64,000 bases of DNA from assembly GCA_023079485.1 (NCBI GenBank), contig CM041097.1:15923658-15987657 (forward strand). The letters run 5' to 3'. Positions 13,801 through 28,812 of the stretch are shown in pieces. The translations under genes were made by a program, and so were the position numbers. The notes beneath the pieces are model-generated. The model made no database searches. It saw only the letters and a program-made list of their open reading frames with translations, and had not been told where the DNA came from. How positions within the stretch are numbered: the stretch's first letter is position 1; every line of letters begins with the position of its first letter. The DNA comes from Archilochus colubris. Its lineage: Eukaryota > Chordata > Aves > Apodiformes > Trochilidae.

Positions 13801-16216
13801 AAGCTATTTTTCCTTGGTGTGATGGAAAGAGGACTGGGAGAGGGTTGGAAACAATTTAACTTCACAACCCATGAAGTCAACTGAATGATGTTTAAATAAA
13901 GATAATAATACATTCATTATCAAAGTTTCACTTTGTCATTTTCTTCAGTGCCTGCAGCTGACAGATATACTAATTTATAATCCCTTGCCAGTGGCAGACT
14001 GGCAAACTCTTTTGAATTAGTTCCTCAACTTCAGCCTATGAATTTAATTCTTTCCACAAATGACTGGGCAAGGTTTCAAAACATAGCTTCAAGACACCCA
14101 AAAAGTCCTGTATCGTACCTCACAGGAAAGCCACCAGGCTACTCCCTGGTGTTGCTGGAATGCTGATTTGCTTCTGAATTAAATACAGCCTGGATGAAAA
14201 ATTTAAGAAGTTCTCAAAAGCCAAGTATCAAGGAAAAATTCTTTGCCTTACAAACTTTGAACAATTTCAGTTTTGACCCAAATTAGAAGCTCAATCTCCA
14301 AGGACTTTCATTTGGTGGAGTAAAAAAAAAAAACAACCAACCAACTAAACAAAAACCAACACAGAAACTTTATAATCTGTTGCACTGCCTACAGTCCCTT
14401 CTCACCATAAATGTCTGAAGCTTGAGTGAAAATTGCTGTTCATACCAATGGATAAAAATATTTTTTAGAGTTACAAACTCACTTCTTCCAAACCTGAGTG
14501 AAACCCTCCTGAAACTGCATCAAGAATATATTCTTCAAAAACAAATTCAACGAATTATGGTACAGTGGTAGATGGTAAATGGAACAGTGATTACTGTATC
14601 ACTCCTTTCTTTTGAGAGTATTCTGATCATATGGAATTAGATTGTTCACAAAATCTTCTACAAACACCTGATCAAAGCTATTCCAGCAATGTGATGATTA
14701 CCAATCACAACTCCAGACAACACATCCTGCAGAAAAAAAATGATGCAAATCAGAAATGAAAAGCACTGGAAAAGTGTGATGGGTTGTTTCTGAAACAACC
14801 AGTGCATTTCTCTCATAACTACTCAAATACTTTATAGCCACCATTTCTTGATTTTTCAAGCAGTTGTATGACAAACCCCAAATATTTTATTAACAATACA
14901 CCAAGAGGCTTTGGAATTCAGCAAGAAAGAATGAACTCTGCCAGCAGGTTATGGCTACTCTTGCATTCTAAATAAAATACTATTTTTAAAGGTTCCTTTG
15001 CAGGAGGTTATCAAAGCAGTAACTTGAAGTGAAAGAAAAAGCATTGTCATGGATTAAGAACAAGACAGGTCAGCTTCAGAAAGCAAAAAGCAAAATGAAA
15101 GGCTCAGTGCTCATTTTGGCAGATGTCTGGCAGTGAATGTCTCAGGGTGTCATTTAAAGCACATACAAGTTCTCTAGAAAGGTGAGGAGTCATAGAGCCA
15201 GTGGTCCAAAGAGAGCAAATTAACTGGCTGGAGTCAATGGAAATCAGAAGGAACAATAATACAGCAATAGGGAAAAGCTCCAATTTACCAGCTCCTCCAC
15301 TTTCTCTTTCATCTGTGGATGCATCCTCTGCTCAAGTGGAGCAGGAAGATCATTGTACACGGTAGCATTTTATTCATCCTGTCAAAAACCCAAAACCTGC
15401 TCAAAATCCAAATAATCAAGTTTGGCTCAAAAAGCTCCCAAATACAGGAGCAAAATTCTTCATTTTCTCTCCATGTTTTCAGATATTGAAAGAAGCAGAG
15501 ATGAGGAAAAATCTTCTGCAGAACTTTTTTGCAATGGATTCAAATGTAAGCAGGTGTGGTACTGCACAGAGGAAGCAACAAAGCTACACTGGAGTGCATT
15601 AATCCTATGCAATGAATATATTTACTTCTTTGCTTCTGAATGAATATATTTTACTTCTTATAAAGAGAACATCCTTTCATAGTCACTACAAAGTGTAGAG
15701 AATATAAAAAACAACTTAAGTCACTGCAATTGAAATTATATTCTCAGATCAACTCATAAATATATTTAAGCCCTCCAAGTGTATGGACTTTATCATTGCA
15801 AAGTCAATACAAAGCTTTAGAAATCTTAAAAAGAAAATATATTTCAGGAAACCTGAATAAGATTTCTTATGTTTGGTTTGTAATTTCCTCTTACAGGTTT
15901 TCTTTTAACCCTTCTCTTTAATGAACCCATCTGTTAGAAGTCACTGTCAGAGAGATAATGAGGAGCAGAGATGACAATTCTGATCCAAACTTTATCTGAT
16001 CCAAGCTTTTGCTCATGTGTTTACTGATTCTTTTTCATGCAGGACAGGCTGCCTGGGGTACAGAGAGCTCACTATATTGGTTTTTCAGAGGAGGTTTATC
16101 CAACATCATCTTTTTGTGCAAATTGCCAAGACAAGACCAAGGAGGTGACATATCACTGTCACCAGGACGCTTGTATTTTTAAGTCTAAACACTTATCCCT
16201 CAAATTGGCCATTGGG

Positions 16217-16241
16217 TTTTTTTTGGTTTTTTTTTTTTTTT
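16217..16241. repeat. T-rich homopolymer tract
   Basis: A T8-GG-T15 run; low complexity with no other feature. Confidence 0.85.
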
Positions 16242-17122
16242 GCACTTATTTCCAATGAGCACTCAGTCAATGTCATCATCTCAGTTATTTTCTGGCCTGG
16301 ATTTCAAGTTCCCATAAAATTTCCCTTCCTGCAAACCAACTGTGGTCCAGTTAATCACCATCATAGCCTGGCTCTATTATTACCTGCTAGGTTTTGATTA
16401 CCAGGACCTCAGCAAATCCAATATCACTGATTTTCTTTTATGGCTGCAGCTGTGATGATGGCTCCTAGAAAACACTGGAACTGGCAGAAAATGCTGATGT
16501 AGTTCTACACTGAGAGCTTGGTGCTTTCCCTTTGGTATAAAATTCATGCATGAGTTACAGGTCTATTTTCTTTATTTTCAAATAATCTTTTTGCTCTTCA
16601 GGGTTTGAAATCAAAGCTCAGCAAGTCCTTGCAAGTCCTACTTGTATCTGAATTCTTCCAGCATTCCCAACACTGTGGAACAGCAACCCTTCTTTTTGCC
16701 CCACCTTTATTATTTGACAAATGAATTCTAAAAACCCATCTAATGGCAAAGCTGTGAATGTTCCAATTAATGATCAATAATGCTGTGAAAAAGACACTGA
16801 AATTCTTTCAAGCAGTTTACAGCTGAACTACTAGAGAACCCCATTACTCACAAAATCAGACAACTGCCTTGGTGAGGCTCTACATGTAGCTACAACTATC
16901 AGTAGTAGAACAGGCAGGAAAAACTCCTGGAAGACCCAGAATTCCGCAACAGTTCAGTGACATCCTGCTGAACAGTGCAGATGCCACCAGGATTCTCATC
17001 TCTCTTACTTGTTATTTGCAGGTCATCACTTGTTGCCATTAATAATTCCTCTAAAAAGATGTTGGTTTGTTCATGTATCAAAAAATATGCATGGACACAG
17101 CTGAACACTGGTCACAACCACA

Positions 17123-17623
17123 AATCATAGAATCATAGAATTGGCTGGGTTGGAAGGGACCTCTGAGACCATCAAGTCCAAACCTTGAACCACTCACTAC
17201 TGCTGCAGTTACTAAACAATGGCACTGAGTGCCACATCCAGTCTCTTTTTAAATATCCCCAGGGATGGAGAATCCACTACTTCCCTGGGCAGCCCATTCC
17301 AATGTCTGATCACCCTCCCTGTAAAGAAATTCTTTCTAATATCCAACCTAAACCTCCCCTGGTACAACTTGAGACCCTGCCCTCTTGTCTTGCTGAGAGT
17401 TGCCTGGGAAAAGAGACCAACCCCCCCTGGCTCCAACCTCCTTTCAGGGAGTTGTAGAGAGTGATGAGGTCTCCCCTGAGCCTCCTCTTCTCCAGGCTGA
17501 ACGGCCCCAGCTCCCTCAGCCTCTCCTCATAGGATCTGTGCTCGAGTCCCTTCACCAGCCCAGTTGCCTCCTTTGGACCTGCTCCAGCACCTCAATCTCC
17601 TTCCTGAACTGAGGGGCTCAGAC
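17123..17623 (-). mobile_element. CR1 LINE, 5'-truncated copy
   Basis: This is about 500 bp, minus orientation. The 3' end (AATCATAGAATCATAGAATT, then GGCTGGGTTGGAAGGGACCT) is at the left. Minus-strand translation gives recognisable reverse-transcriptase tail pieces such as [32 protein letters not shown] and [19 protein letters not shown], split over two frames by indels. It is the same subfamily as the copy at 31101. The 5' truncation point is near 17623, where the match after CTGAGGGGCTCAG is lost. Confidence 0.95.
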
Positions 17624-20600
17624 TAGAACCCTGTTCTTCATTCCTGGATAGCTCTTTTGGTTTTCCAATTACAAAAAAGCTACAGGGAGCAGTTCAGTAT
17701 AGCACAAAGCTGAATTGTCACCTGATTCTAATTAATTTTTAATTTCTACAAGAAAGTCTTTTCTGGGAGAACTCAGTGAAAGTATAAGTCTCTTTCATTC
17801 CCTTTTTACCACCAGACATGTATTTATTCTTAAGTTCTCCATTTCATTGCATAGCTTGCTATGCAACTTGCACACATCACCACAGCAGCAGACAGCTTTT
17901 CACCAAAAACTTCTAACTTGACATACAAACTTGTCTTGCCTTAGGCTTCAATTGATTAATTCATCTCTCACTTGTGGTAAAGTCTTCCATTTAAAAGGTT
18001 TTAGTAGGAAGAGGCAGATTTTACAAACAGAACCAGAAAGAAGACTTCCAGTATCTTTGTCACACTTTCAAACTTGGCATTATGCAAGAAAGCCATAAAC
18101 TTAATTTTGCTGTTGCTATCTACATTGGATTTCTGCTTTTCCAATACTCCTTCCTGTGAGAAATCTGAGGACTACAAAGCAATGTCTGTCTCAATCATTT
18201 CTCCTGAAATGAGCTCAGTTTAATTCTCACATTCTCAGATTTTTGGCAAGAAAATGAAGTCAGAGAAAGCAATCACAGAAGTTACTCAGCATCTCAAAAA
18301 ATCACTTGACTTAAAAAACTCAATCTACTACAACACTGTATAGAATATTATGGAAGAAATTTTGCCTGGAGATACCTAATACTTTAGAAAGTAACATAAT
18401 ACTACAATAGGAAGGAAATTCAAATGGATAAAAAGGAGTCTCAAGCATAAGAATGGATTAGCTCTGAAAAATACAGATGAATGCATGTTATCTGCCTAAC
18501 CTAATGAAGTATGCATATGAAGACTGAGAATTCATTCTAAAAAAGATCTAATTTTGATCAATTACAAGACTTGCAACTCAGGACAGGAGTTTTTAATCAA
18601 GAGGTTGCAAGAAGTCAGACTATATGATCTTAAAGATATTTCTTAATCTTCAGATCTGTCTCCAGGAGAACATACAAATTTGGTTTTGTGTAATTTCCAT
18701 GTAGCTTAACATAGTGAGCACACTACAGATATAAATCTGTTTTTGTCCTAGAGTAAAATGGTGTCCTTTGGCCTGTAAAACTAGTTGGGAGTGTAGAATG
18801 GGCTGATGCAAGGCTGCTCACCTGATTTCATCTTTGTAAGGCTGCAGCAGATGTAAAATGGACCCAAAGTTTTTCAGTTTTGTCTCATTTAAATCCTGCA
18901 GGCATACAGAGAAACTGAGTTCAAAAAACACTGAACTGGAATGGCAGAGAACTGACAGGATGCAAAACCTTAATGACAAAAACAATAACTGAGAGATTCT
19001 CAAGAAAGAAAAGGAAAAAAAAGATACTATTTCCCCCAATACACATTCTAAGTCACAGGAGCATCCAGGGCAGCTGCTGCAATCCTGGTGCTGACAGGGC
19101 ACCAAGAAGGAAAAAGAAAAAGAAGCCATGGTAATTTCAGGGTTCATTAGAAACACAGAGGGTGGGGAAGAAATCAGTATTTGCCAAACAGAAATACACT
19201 AAGAAAAGGTTTAATTTTGAGCTTTTGAAGTGAGTATTATGAATAATGGAAAGGTAAAAAAGAAAAAAATTCCCAAATATTTGTGTCTGTGTGTTCTAGA
19301 AATGCAGACACTTTGGGATAGAAGCTTCTGCAAAACATAAATGCAATACCCTAAAAGTTATAGCTCAGGGATCCTTTTCTCCATGTGCCTTGAGCATCCT
19401 GGGCATTGTAACCCTAACAAAGATAAAGACAAGCTGGCTTTCATCAGACATTACACTTTTAATAGTAGAAAAGTGCAGTAAAGATGCACAAAATACTGCT
19501 TATGTGGTAAATGTTGCACAAACACCATATAAAAGCATTTGGGAGGCTGCTAGAAACATCTGTGGCCACTGTGCATCTGCTCTTCCAGGTGACTGTTCCC
19601 TTTCTGAAGGACAGAAATTGTGAACAGCAGCAGTATCAGCACCTTGATTTTCACTTGTATTTGAGACACAGAAAACCAATTCGAGGCCTTTTTAAACACA
19701 AAGCAAGTCTGACTAGCAGGAAATAAAATACTACACCATGTTATTCTGCAAAAAAAAATCGTAGAGAACACCACTGCTGGGCACTGAGGACAAGGAATGG
19801 TTGCTGGACAGGGAAATGAGACAGAAACATGTGCCTGCTACAAGGCTAAAGAAAAGTTGGGGCTGCAGAATGAAGGATGCTTCATGGCAGCTACAATAAC
19901 TCAATTCCACAGGAAAAACAAAGCACCAGCACTACAAGGTCTGTTCTCTCACCACACAGCTGTACACACCTGAAATTCACATTTCTAAAGGAGTATTTAT
20001 CCTGATACTACAGACTGAATGGCTCAGATTAGTGAGTAAAATAAAGGCAACTTGAGCAGTGGAAATTTAAAACTATTATTAAACCTGCAGATTAATATTA
20101 GTGACTGTTCACCTAGCACAACATATGGTACACAGGGTAGCTCCTAAACCATTCCAAGCATTTATTTTAGAGTCTGTATGATCCTTCCTCTCTCCTCCTC
20201 CTCAAATATTTATTTTCTAATATCAATAATGACCTCAGAATTCAAGACAGCCTCCAAATATTAATGACCAGTGGAAGTTAATGGTCCTCAGCTATTCTTC
20301 GAGCCATCAACTCCTCCCAGCCAGTCATTAATCCCCAAGAAATGCCTTAATGCTTCACTTATTACTGCTTAAGCATCAAGCCTGTAAATTTTCAGGGCAT
20401 TAAATCTCAAGAAGTAACCTTTTTCTCTTCATAGGCCCCTATTTCAACAAAGCAGACAAAGGAGATGTAATGGAAGTGACTTTGTTTATAGGGATTCTCC
20501 ACAGCTTTACAAAATAGTTTTTATTTGTGTTTACTTGCATTTATTTGTTTTCTCCTCTCTTGTCAATTCAGTAAATTTCCTGAGAAAACGCTGACACCAA

Positions 20601-23600
20601 ACCTTCTTTATCCAGCATGTCAGCAGCAGAAAAAAAAAATAGCAAGTTTCTTTCTGAATTATTAGTTTTCCTTCTGAAGATGTCCTTGATTTTTGATACC
20701 TTTGTAAATATCTACACGGGCACCTTCACTTCCCACCCTAACTTAGCATCAGCAACATCTGCTGAAGGAGCCAACACTAAAGGCTGTGGCATCACACAAA
20801 TCAAGGCCTCACAATCTTGGTTTCTAATACAGGGGCTGCCACTGATTCTTGGGTAACCTTGGGAAAGTCTTGCCACCTCCAGACACCTTTTTCTTATCAT
20901 GCTTTGCCTGTTTAGATTAAAGGGCTTAAGGAAAGAAAGAGTTCTGCTGTAGGATGCTGTCTAAGAGACTTTGATTTCAGCCCAGATTTCTGTTCATTAC
21001 TGCAACATAATTACAGCAAATCTTTTCCAAGGGCCAATGTACACCAAATTGGTCCTACATGTAAAAATTACCTTTACTCTAAAATATTTAGTTGTCTTTT
21101 GGAAAGACTGGATACATGGCAAAGTACTTGTCTCTGGATGCCAACAGCAAAAATCAGAAAGAATGGCATAAAATCAAGTCTTTATTCAAATAGTGAGATC
21201 ATCAGTCAAATCAAATCTACAACCATTCAGAAAGTCAATTATCCAAATGTGTCTAATTCAGACTGTAACTGATCTAGGCAGCCCATCAATCATTTAAAGG
21301 GCAGTCTTTCTTTGCCTTTTTATTTCCCTTTCTTTTAAATGAACATCAAGTTTTCCAGTCTTCTTCTGGTGTCATACTCTGGCTAATAAGACCTGGTTTA
21401 CAAAGTGCTCACAACTTGAATTCCCTGACGTTCAAAAGAAAAAGAAAAATTCTTTCTAGGGTTGTATGTCCACAGATATGACAAGCAAAGCAAGATTTCA
21501 TTATTTCTCAATCATTTTCTCTGATGAAAACAGCACAAGAGATTTATGCATTCATAAAAAGACCAGACATAACATCAGACTATTATCATACTCATTTATA
21601 TTGGCAGTCAACTCGCATTAGTTGTGAAGGCAACAGGGCTGGCTGTCAAACATGCACAAATTGACAAGCTATTAAAATGCCAACTGGATGTATTCAATTA
21701 GAAAATTTACTCTGAAAAGCCTTGCTTTTAAGATAAGGCAGAAAAGTGGTGTGTTGACCAGGAAAAAGCAAAATGACAGCAAATTATTAAGCATACACAG
21801 AAATTTCTCTCTTCCTTTCTGCAACCAAAGCTACAAACAATGAGTTTAACTCCAAAACATTAACCCCCCAAAAAAGAAACCTCAAAAAACAGCATGGGCC
21901 ACAGTTCTGCCCTAGTGACTGAGAAGCTCTGTGACTTTCTAGACATGACTATAGGACACTGACGTTGGGACCCTGGGGTCTTTGATGCTGACTGTCCCCT
22001 AAGTATTGAATACATCTGGCTCTAATTCCAAGCAGAGCAGAAGGGTTTTTAACAGCTTTGAAGACAAAACCAACATAAGACCCAGACTCCAAACCTGGAG
22101 TGTACCCCGACCCAGACACATCTTGCCATGAAATGACTCTATGCTCATTTCCTTACTAATTCTTCAGAGGAATGCTTGCTTCCTCCACCAGCCAGGTGTT
22201 GATCTGTGAGGATGTCACAATTTCCTTCTAGGGAGGTGGCTAAAGCTCTGTTTGGAAATGCCAGATGAAACTGGAGAGCAGGGGCTGAAAGGAGAATTGG
22301 TGAAAGAGGAAGGAAAAGAAGTTAGGAAGAGAGGTTCCACCATGGGAAAGGATGAAAATGCAGAGGAAGAGGGAGGAACTGCAGAGATAATTCCTGTAAA
22401 AGTTTAGACTTACTTAGGGAGGACATCTGAAGCCAGATCCTGTTATCAGGTAGAACTATGGAATTATGCCACAGGCTCTGAAAAGAGCACTTACCACCTG
22501 CCTTCCATGCAACAGGATCACTAATTAGGAAAGGAATAAAATACCTAGGAAGGGTTCCAGTTACACTCTTGACAGGCCATGAAATATCCTTCCTCTTTCA
22601 GCCTACATCCTTTTAAGCTTTAATAGAGAGATGGATTTCATTTTATTTTAGATTTTTAAGTGCGTTTTGGTAGGATTTTGCAAACAGGGATGCAGACTGG
22701 GTAAGTAAAGAACCTACTCAGCAGACTCCTCTCCTGCACTAGGAAGGGCACATGCCAAGCTAATTTCAGGAGCAAAGTCTTATATTATGGCTCTTGCTGT
22801 TAGGAATTTTTTGATGATAGTCACTGCTCTTTGTTTCTTAAAAGCGTTTGGTTCCAGTTTGACTAAGATTAAATAACTATACTCCCTCCTTCATGTTTAC
22901 ATCTTTTATACACTTCAAAATACTCAGCATGTCCCTCTTCCCAGGGAGTATTATATTTTAACACTTCCTATAACCCTTTCACCCCCTGCCTCCACTTTTT
23001 TTGATACCCTCTGTGATTTATTCACACGCAGAAATTTTACGAAGGGAGAAAATGAAGGCATTTATGCCAGGTTCAATTTATCAAAACCTACAAGGGAATT
23101 AGTTCAAAGGGTAGGAAATAAAAGTTTTCCCCATTCACATATTTACCAAATGCAATCAAAATTCACCACCTCCTTTAAAAAAATATGAACAAGAAATAAA
23201 AAAAGGGTGAACGCTGCTACTGTACCCCTGGGAAGGAAAGGTATGAGAGAGCTTACAAAATTCTGAACTGGGGAACAGCAGCAAGGTAAGGGAAGTTTCC
23301 TTGAAACTGTTTTCATAAAAATCCTCATGGAGCATGCATGGAAAAGTGGTATGTGTGACAGGAGAAAAAAAAAAGGAATAACAATTAATAGGCAATGGTG
23401 TGGGAACCTCGAGAGGTTTCACTGCTGTGAGCTGGAGTGACAATATCTCTTATGGGTGCCAGAGATACGAATGTCCTGTGTGGATTTCCCCCCATGAGTG
23501 TCAATAATCATAAAGATACAGCACCTGCACCATCACTTTTTATTTCATGCCGTTCAGTTTCAGGTTTTTGATGTGGGTCTTCTGAGGATATAAGTTTCTA

Positions 23601-26600
23601 TAGAAACAATTTTGTCACTGGTGCAGTACATGAAAAGTTTTGTCACTGAAAAGTTACTTTACAGACTGTTCTGAAATCTGAAGGGTCCCCTTGGGTAAAA
23701 AAAAACAACCAAAAAACAAACTATACTGAAATGTCTGTTATATCTGTGGCTGCACCAACCACCTTTACCCAGGTGGACAGTCAGAGCTTCAGTTTGCCCC
23801 ATCCAACCCAGGCAGAAATCTCCTCCCTTCACTCTGCAGACAGGCACTTGCTGAGAAAACAACAGCATCTCAAAAACTCCCAGTTCCAGGAGAATTTGGA
23901 CCTCTCAGACACACTCCCAAAGGAAGTCTTAGCATCTGAGTAGATATTAAGAAACCAATCTAATTTAAGTTAGATTAATGCAAAACAGCACTAACACTCC
24001 AGCACCAGGAATTTATAACTTTTATTGAAATATTTCACTGAGCAGAGGAGCAGATGTTGACTGCTCCTAGAAATATATCTCTTCCTATGACAGGTTTGAA
24101 TTTCATGTATAACTCTGAAAAAATCCCCCAAAATATGAAAATTATTCTCAGTTAAACCCACAGTAGTACTGACCTTCAGTATCTATAATGTTCAAAGAAA
24201 ATGCACTTCCAGTCCTGACTGACAGATCCATTGCAAATTCAGACTCAGCAGCTCCAGAGCTGATGTTGAGAAATGCAACCTGATTGTTGAAAACTGATTC
24301 ATTCCAACCTATTTCTCTCTGTCAAGAGAATTGCATTCAAGATTCAGCCCTACAGATAACATGTAATCAGAAAATCACTCTCATGCATGAAGTGATCTTC
24401 AGCATTAGACTGGCAAAATAAAGCACATATTCTTATGATGTTCCAAATCAATAGGAAAATGCATGCCTCCCAGTCAAAATTCAAATTACCCTTTTGTTTT
24501 GATTACTTAGAGAATCCATAAGCAGTTTAGGTAAAATACTAATTCTGAAAAATCCCATTATACCTTAAAGTAGTCTCAAACCTCAACAGAATGACTTTGC
24601 AAGGCTGATTGGCATAAGATTAACCTATTTTGTTCATTCTAGAGAACTGTCCCACATGGAAACTGTACCTGACATCTCCATGCTGAACTATTTAGTTGAA
24701 AACAAGCATTGTGCTTGATCTCTTCTCAGCTTCTGGCCCACTGCCATGAAGGAAATGGGACAGATTCAGCTGCAGAAGCCACTTTCACATTAGATGTTTC
24801 TACCTCTGTAGGAGCAGCAGCTCCACTGCCAGGAATGAACAGTTTTCTACCACAAACAACTCCTCTTTGGAGAGAACTTTTTAAAATCTTTCCAGCTTGA
24901 GATTCCAGAACAGACTCTGACAAAAAAATCAACTTTTCCCACCACAAATCTCATGTATTTGATATGCCAGCCCCCAGGCAGACTCTGTAGCATTAACACA
25001 AATGAAAACCAAGTCACACAAATGTCACAGCCCCTGTCCTGCACCTCTCAGAGCAACCTCCAAACCAACACAAACATACATCCAGGTTTCCCTATGTGAT
25101 AAGGATTAAGAAAGAAGCCTGTGATGCCATTTACTGTAGTGAAAGGTACTAAACTACACTTCCAGAATTGCTGTAAAACCTTTCCAGAACTGGAAAACAC
25201 TGTTACAGCTTCAAGTGCTATTGCCTCAAACCCTTCAAGATCCTCTGTTATCTCAAATGTTAGATAATGCCTCAGTGCATCACTAAGTTAAAACTTCTAG
25301 TTCAGGGCTGAAAACCTCTTGAATACAGGAGCAAGATGAAAGCAGGTAAGCTCAATAAACTGTGCAGTCACTGTTTAGGGTCTTGAGGAGCATCACTTCC
25401 ACAGCACGTTGGAAGTAATTTTCTCTGGTGACATGCTATGTTTTGTCTTACTGAACATTTAACCTCTAGATTTGGACAGCACACATTTGGCACGGGCACA
25501 TTTCTTTAGGGAACACCAGAGTGGTTACTTCAAGTGACAGTTTTCTAATTATTCTGTCAAGCATCAATCTGTGAAGCTCCCAGTTCCTCAGCACCCTGAC
25601 TGACAGGGCAATCAGTGCTTTACTTAAAGCCTCTAGAGCTGTTCTGTCCTGACAAATGTTTTTGGTTGTTTTTTTTCCTTAAGAAAAAATCCCAACCAAC
25701 CCCTCCTCCTCAGTGTGCAATGGGAGTGGAGTGTCTGACTTCCAAAACAAGTCCTCAGTTTCTGCAAATACAGTTCCCCAGAGTAACCAAAACCATCTTC
25801 TTTTGTATTACAGTAATTCATTTCAGGCATCTTCTTTTGGAGTAAATCAGCTAATAAAAATACACCAAAACCAGAGAAAGAACTGAGATAATACAACCAT
25901 TTTTACTATGAAGTTTTTTGTTTTGGTTTGGTTTTTTCTCTTAAAAGAGGGGGAAAAAAAAAACCCAATACCTTCACAGCACTTTAGTTGGATCCCAAGT
26001 TGCCCATATTTCAGAGGAATATCATCTTCCTCTGTTGAGAGTGACATTGTGACTTCTCTGGGGTCATTACAGCACCACTGGTACTAAGAAGAGGAAAAAG
26101 TGAGGGCCTTTGTGAGCCCTCTAACAAGTTCAAGGAATAATACAAGCTATTGAGTAGTCAGGACCGTGATTTCTTAACTAACACGGAACTGCTTCATGCT
26201 TTTTATCTACAGTGCAATTAAAATCAAGACCCAAACTAAGATTTTGACCACGAAATTAGCACTATAATTAGCCAAGGTTTGATTTATATAACAAGATGCT
26301 GCACTTGAGAACTTAATGGTGGAGTTCCTCCTCTTGGCTGGCTGGGACAACCTCATATTGGTACTGTTGGACTCATCACAGAGAGAAGACCTTTCACTGG
26401 ACAGAGCAGCAGCACCTAGACCAGTATTAGTTTCTGTTGAGGTCAAATTTATGTCAAAATTGCTCCTTTGGTTTTAAAAGGCAAGTGTGAAAGATGCAGG
26501 TTTGGTGACCACTGTGAGTCCTCTGTGGTAAAACACAGATTGCCCTCAAAGAAATGAAGCATCAAGTCAGGTGTCAGCCACAGGCTGGAAGAGTTCAGCA

Positions 26601-28812
26601 TATCTGAATTGCTGAAAACCTTTTTCTAGATTTAATGCTTATTTCTCTTTTTCTGAGGACAGCAAATATGTAAACATCTTCACACACACAAAATGAATGT
26701 GTTTTTTTTTCTTGAATCTGTCAAAACTCCCAGTTTACTCCTAGACTACCTGTTATTTATGAAAGGAAAAACGGATGTCAGAGCTCAGCTCCAGTCATAG
26801 GCCAGCAATGGCTGCACAATTTTGTGTTGTTTTGGTTTTTTATTTGGTTTTTTTTTTGCTTGGCAGCTTAACACAAAGTGCCTTATATGTAAATCCTCAC
26901 CCCTATCAACAATACCATGATTAATTTTCCTTAATCAATCAGATGCCTTTTGGAGAAGATTATGCCAAGCACCATATAACTAGAAAGCAGTTTCACTGAA
27001 CTTGCATGTGGGTGCAAATGGAAGGCAGGAGGCTGTAACCATGGGAGTACCAGAGCCAACTCTGATATTACAAGTGGAGGAAGGAAATTCTTCAATAAAA
27101 AGCCTAAAACTGCAGTGGGTCAGTAAGGGGAAATCTGTTCCACTGCTTGAGAGGGAAGCCTGAACACATCTGCTTTTCTTACTGATGTACAACAGACTTC
27201 CAGGATTACTGGACCAAGTGGATGTTGCTGGGATGTGGGCACCACCTTTGTTTAAATTGCTTTTATTTTATCTTTTCAGTTCAATTACTTCCCTAGTTTG
27301 TATGACAAAGTGAGAATAAAAATGAATTTGAGATTGTCCCTAAGTAATACACACAAAAACCTCAAAACATCTGTACAGGGTCCCACAGAAGTTTTGATTA
27401 AAGGCAAATCTTTCACAATTCAGAGAGCACATACTCAATCAATGGTTGAAGAGGAAAACCTCCAGGGAGCTGCAGGAACTAAACAATTCTGATAAGGTTT
27501 CTGTGACTTTCCAGCAAATAGTAATTTGCTCTTTTATATTTCTTCAATGAGAAGTCAAGCATTACAGTCCTAAACCTTTAAATCAAATGATTTGCTGGGT
27601 ATCAGGCATTCAACTTTCAACCTACTATAAAATATTGACTCTGCACATGCATTCTTTTTTTATTATTTTTTTTTCCAGTTCCAGGGCTATAGCAGTATTC
27701 TGGGAGGTTGACTTGATCAAGATTTAGTTAAGAAAAAAAAAGACCCTCAGCATTTTCAGGTTTTAATCTTGTCTACAGGATACAATCATGTATGGGATAT
27801 ATTTTCTTAGTGAGAAGATTTCATTCCTTTCCCCTTTTATCATTGTTCATTCCCAATGTTCCATGCACAGGAACATCCATTGCCTACACAAAGTTTTCTG
27901 CTTTAATCACAAAGTTCTAATAATGTGCTTTACTCCAAGGATATTTAAAATCAAGGTGGATAAAGATAACATGGTGAAAATCACAAAACTACAGAGACAG
28001 TCTCCAAGTTTTGCCCAGCTTTTGTGCTTATTTCTCTGGGCCATGTCCTTTCCTTTACACCCTCCAAATGTTTTACACAGCCCTTGCACCACTGTCCCCT
28101 GCTCACAGCTGGGAACATGAACACTGGACCCGTGTAAATCAGTTGGTCATGGTTAGATGCCCAAGGAGTGTTGTCTGGAATATTTCTCCTCTTCTTCCAC
28201 CCTCCCCACATTACACACATAAAAGAATTGGGCACCAGGAGATGGAATAACTCATGTTTTCTGCAGATTGCTATCAAGAGTATGAGCATTCAAGAGATAA
28301 GCTCTCCATTTTTCACACCTCTCCAAAGAAAACACCTGATTTTAGAGACTGTCTAGTATGGCAAAATATTGAAGACATTCTACAGATAACATATTATGAG
28401 AAACAGGATTAATTTTCACCTTAAAAGGATTTGTTTTTTTCTATTAGATGATGAACCTAAACCTCTAGAAACACTGCTAAGAACTACTCATTTGCAACAG
28501 ATGGGGATGTGATTTGTCAAGTACTTAAGCACATGAAAAACTTAAAAAGTGAATAGGTAAATTTATTTCAGTTTTACCCATCTACTCAGAATAATAGATA
28601 ATAAAATATTTAAACTTGAAACAGGTTTGAATAACTTGTTGAACTGGAGAATGAATAGTGAAGTTGTGAAATAATTCAGTCCTACCTGAAATAAAACAGA
28701 GATCTGGGGAAAGGAAGAGCATTTCCCTCTTTCATTAACCCATATTTCAGATAATTTTTGTCTTCCAAAGCTTTTTTTCTGTGCTCAGCTATATAATTGA
28801 ATGGATGAACAC
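17624..28812. other. Noncoding, no gene recognised
   Basis: I see no exon, RNA gene or transposon family. The stretches at 20230-20410 and 21570-21730 resemble conserved noncoding DNA in texture (many ATTA/TAAT and TGACA motifs, no repeats). Short T-rich runs occur near 26830-26860 and 27654-27675. Confidence 0.55.

Larger units (their letters stand above)
4998..17122. other. Noncoding, no gene recognised
   Basis: Mostly unique AT-rich DNA with the small repeats listed. 5870-6470 is locally richer in G+C with overlapping open frames on both strands but no recognisable protein. 12830-13400 is AT-rich, repeat-free and of conserved-noncoding character. Confidence 0.55.

Noticed and set aside
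20240..20275. Possible start of the missing C-terminal SUCLG2 exon (minus strand ATTAATATTTGGAGG)
   Set aside because: Superficially like an NIFGG coding string, but the frame reads NIW and the continuation does not match; no acceptor precedes it.
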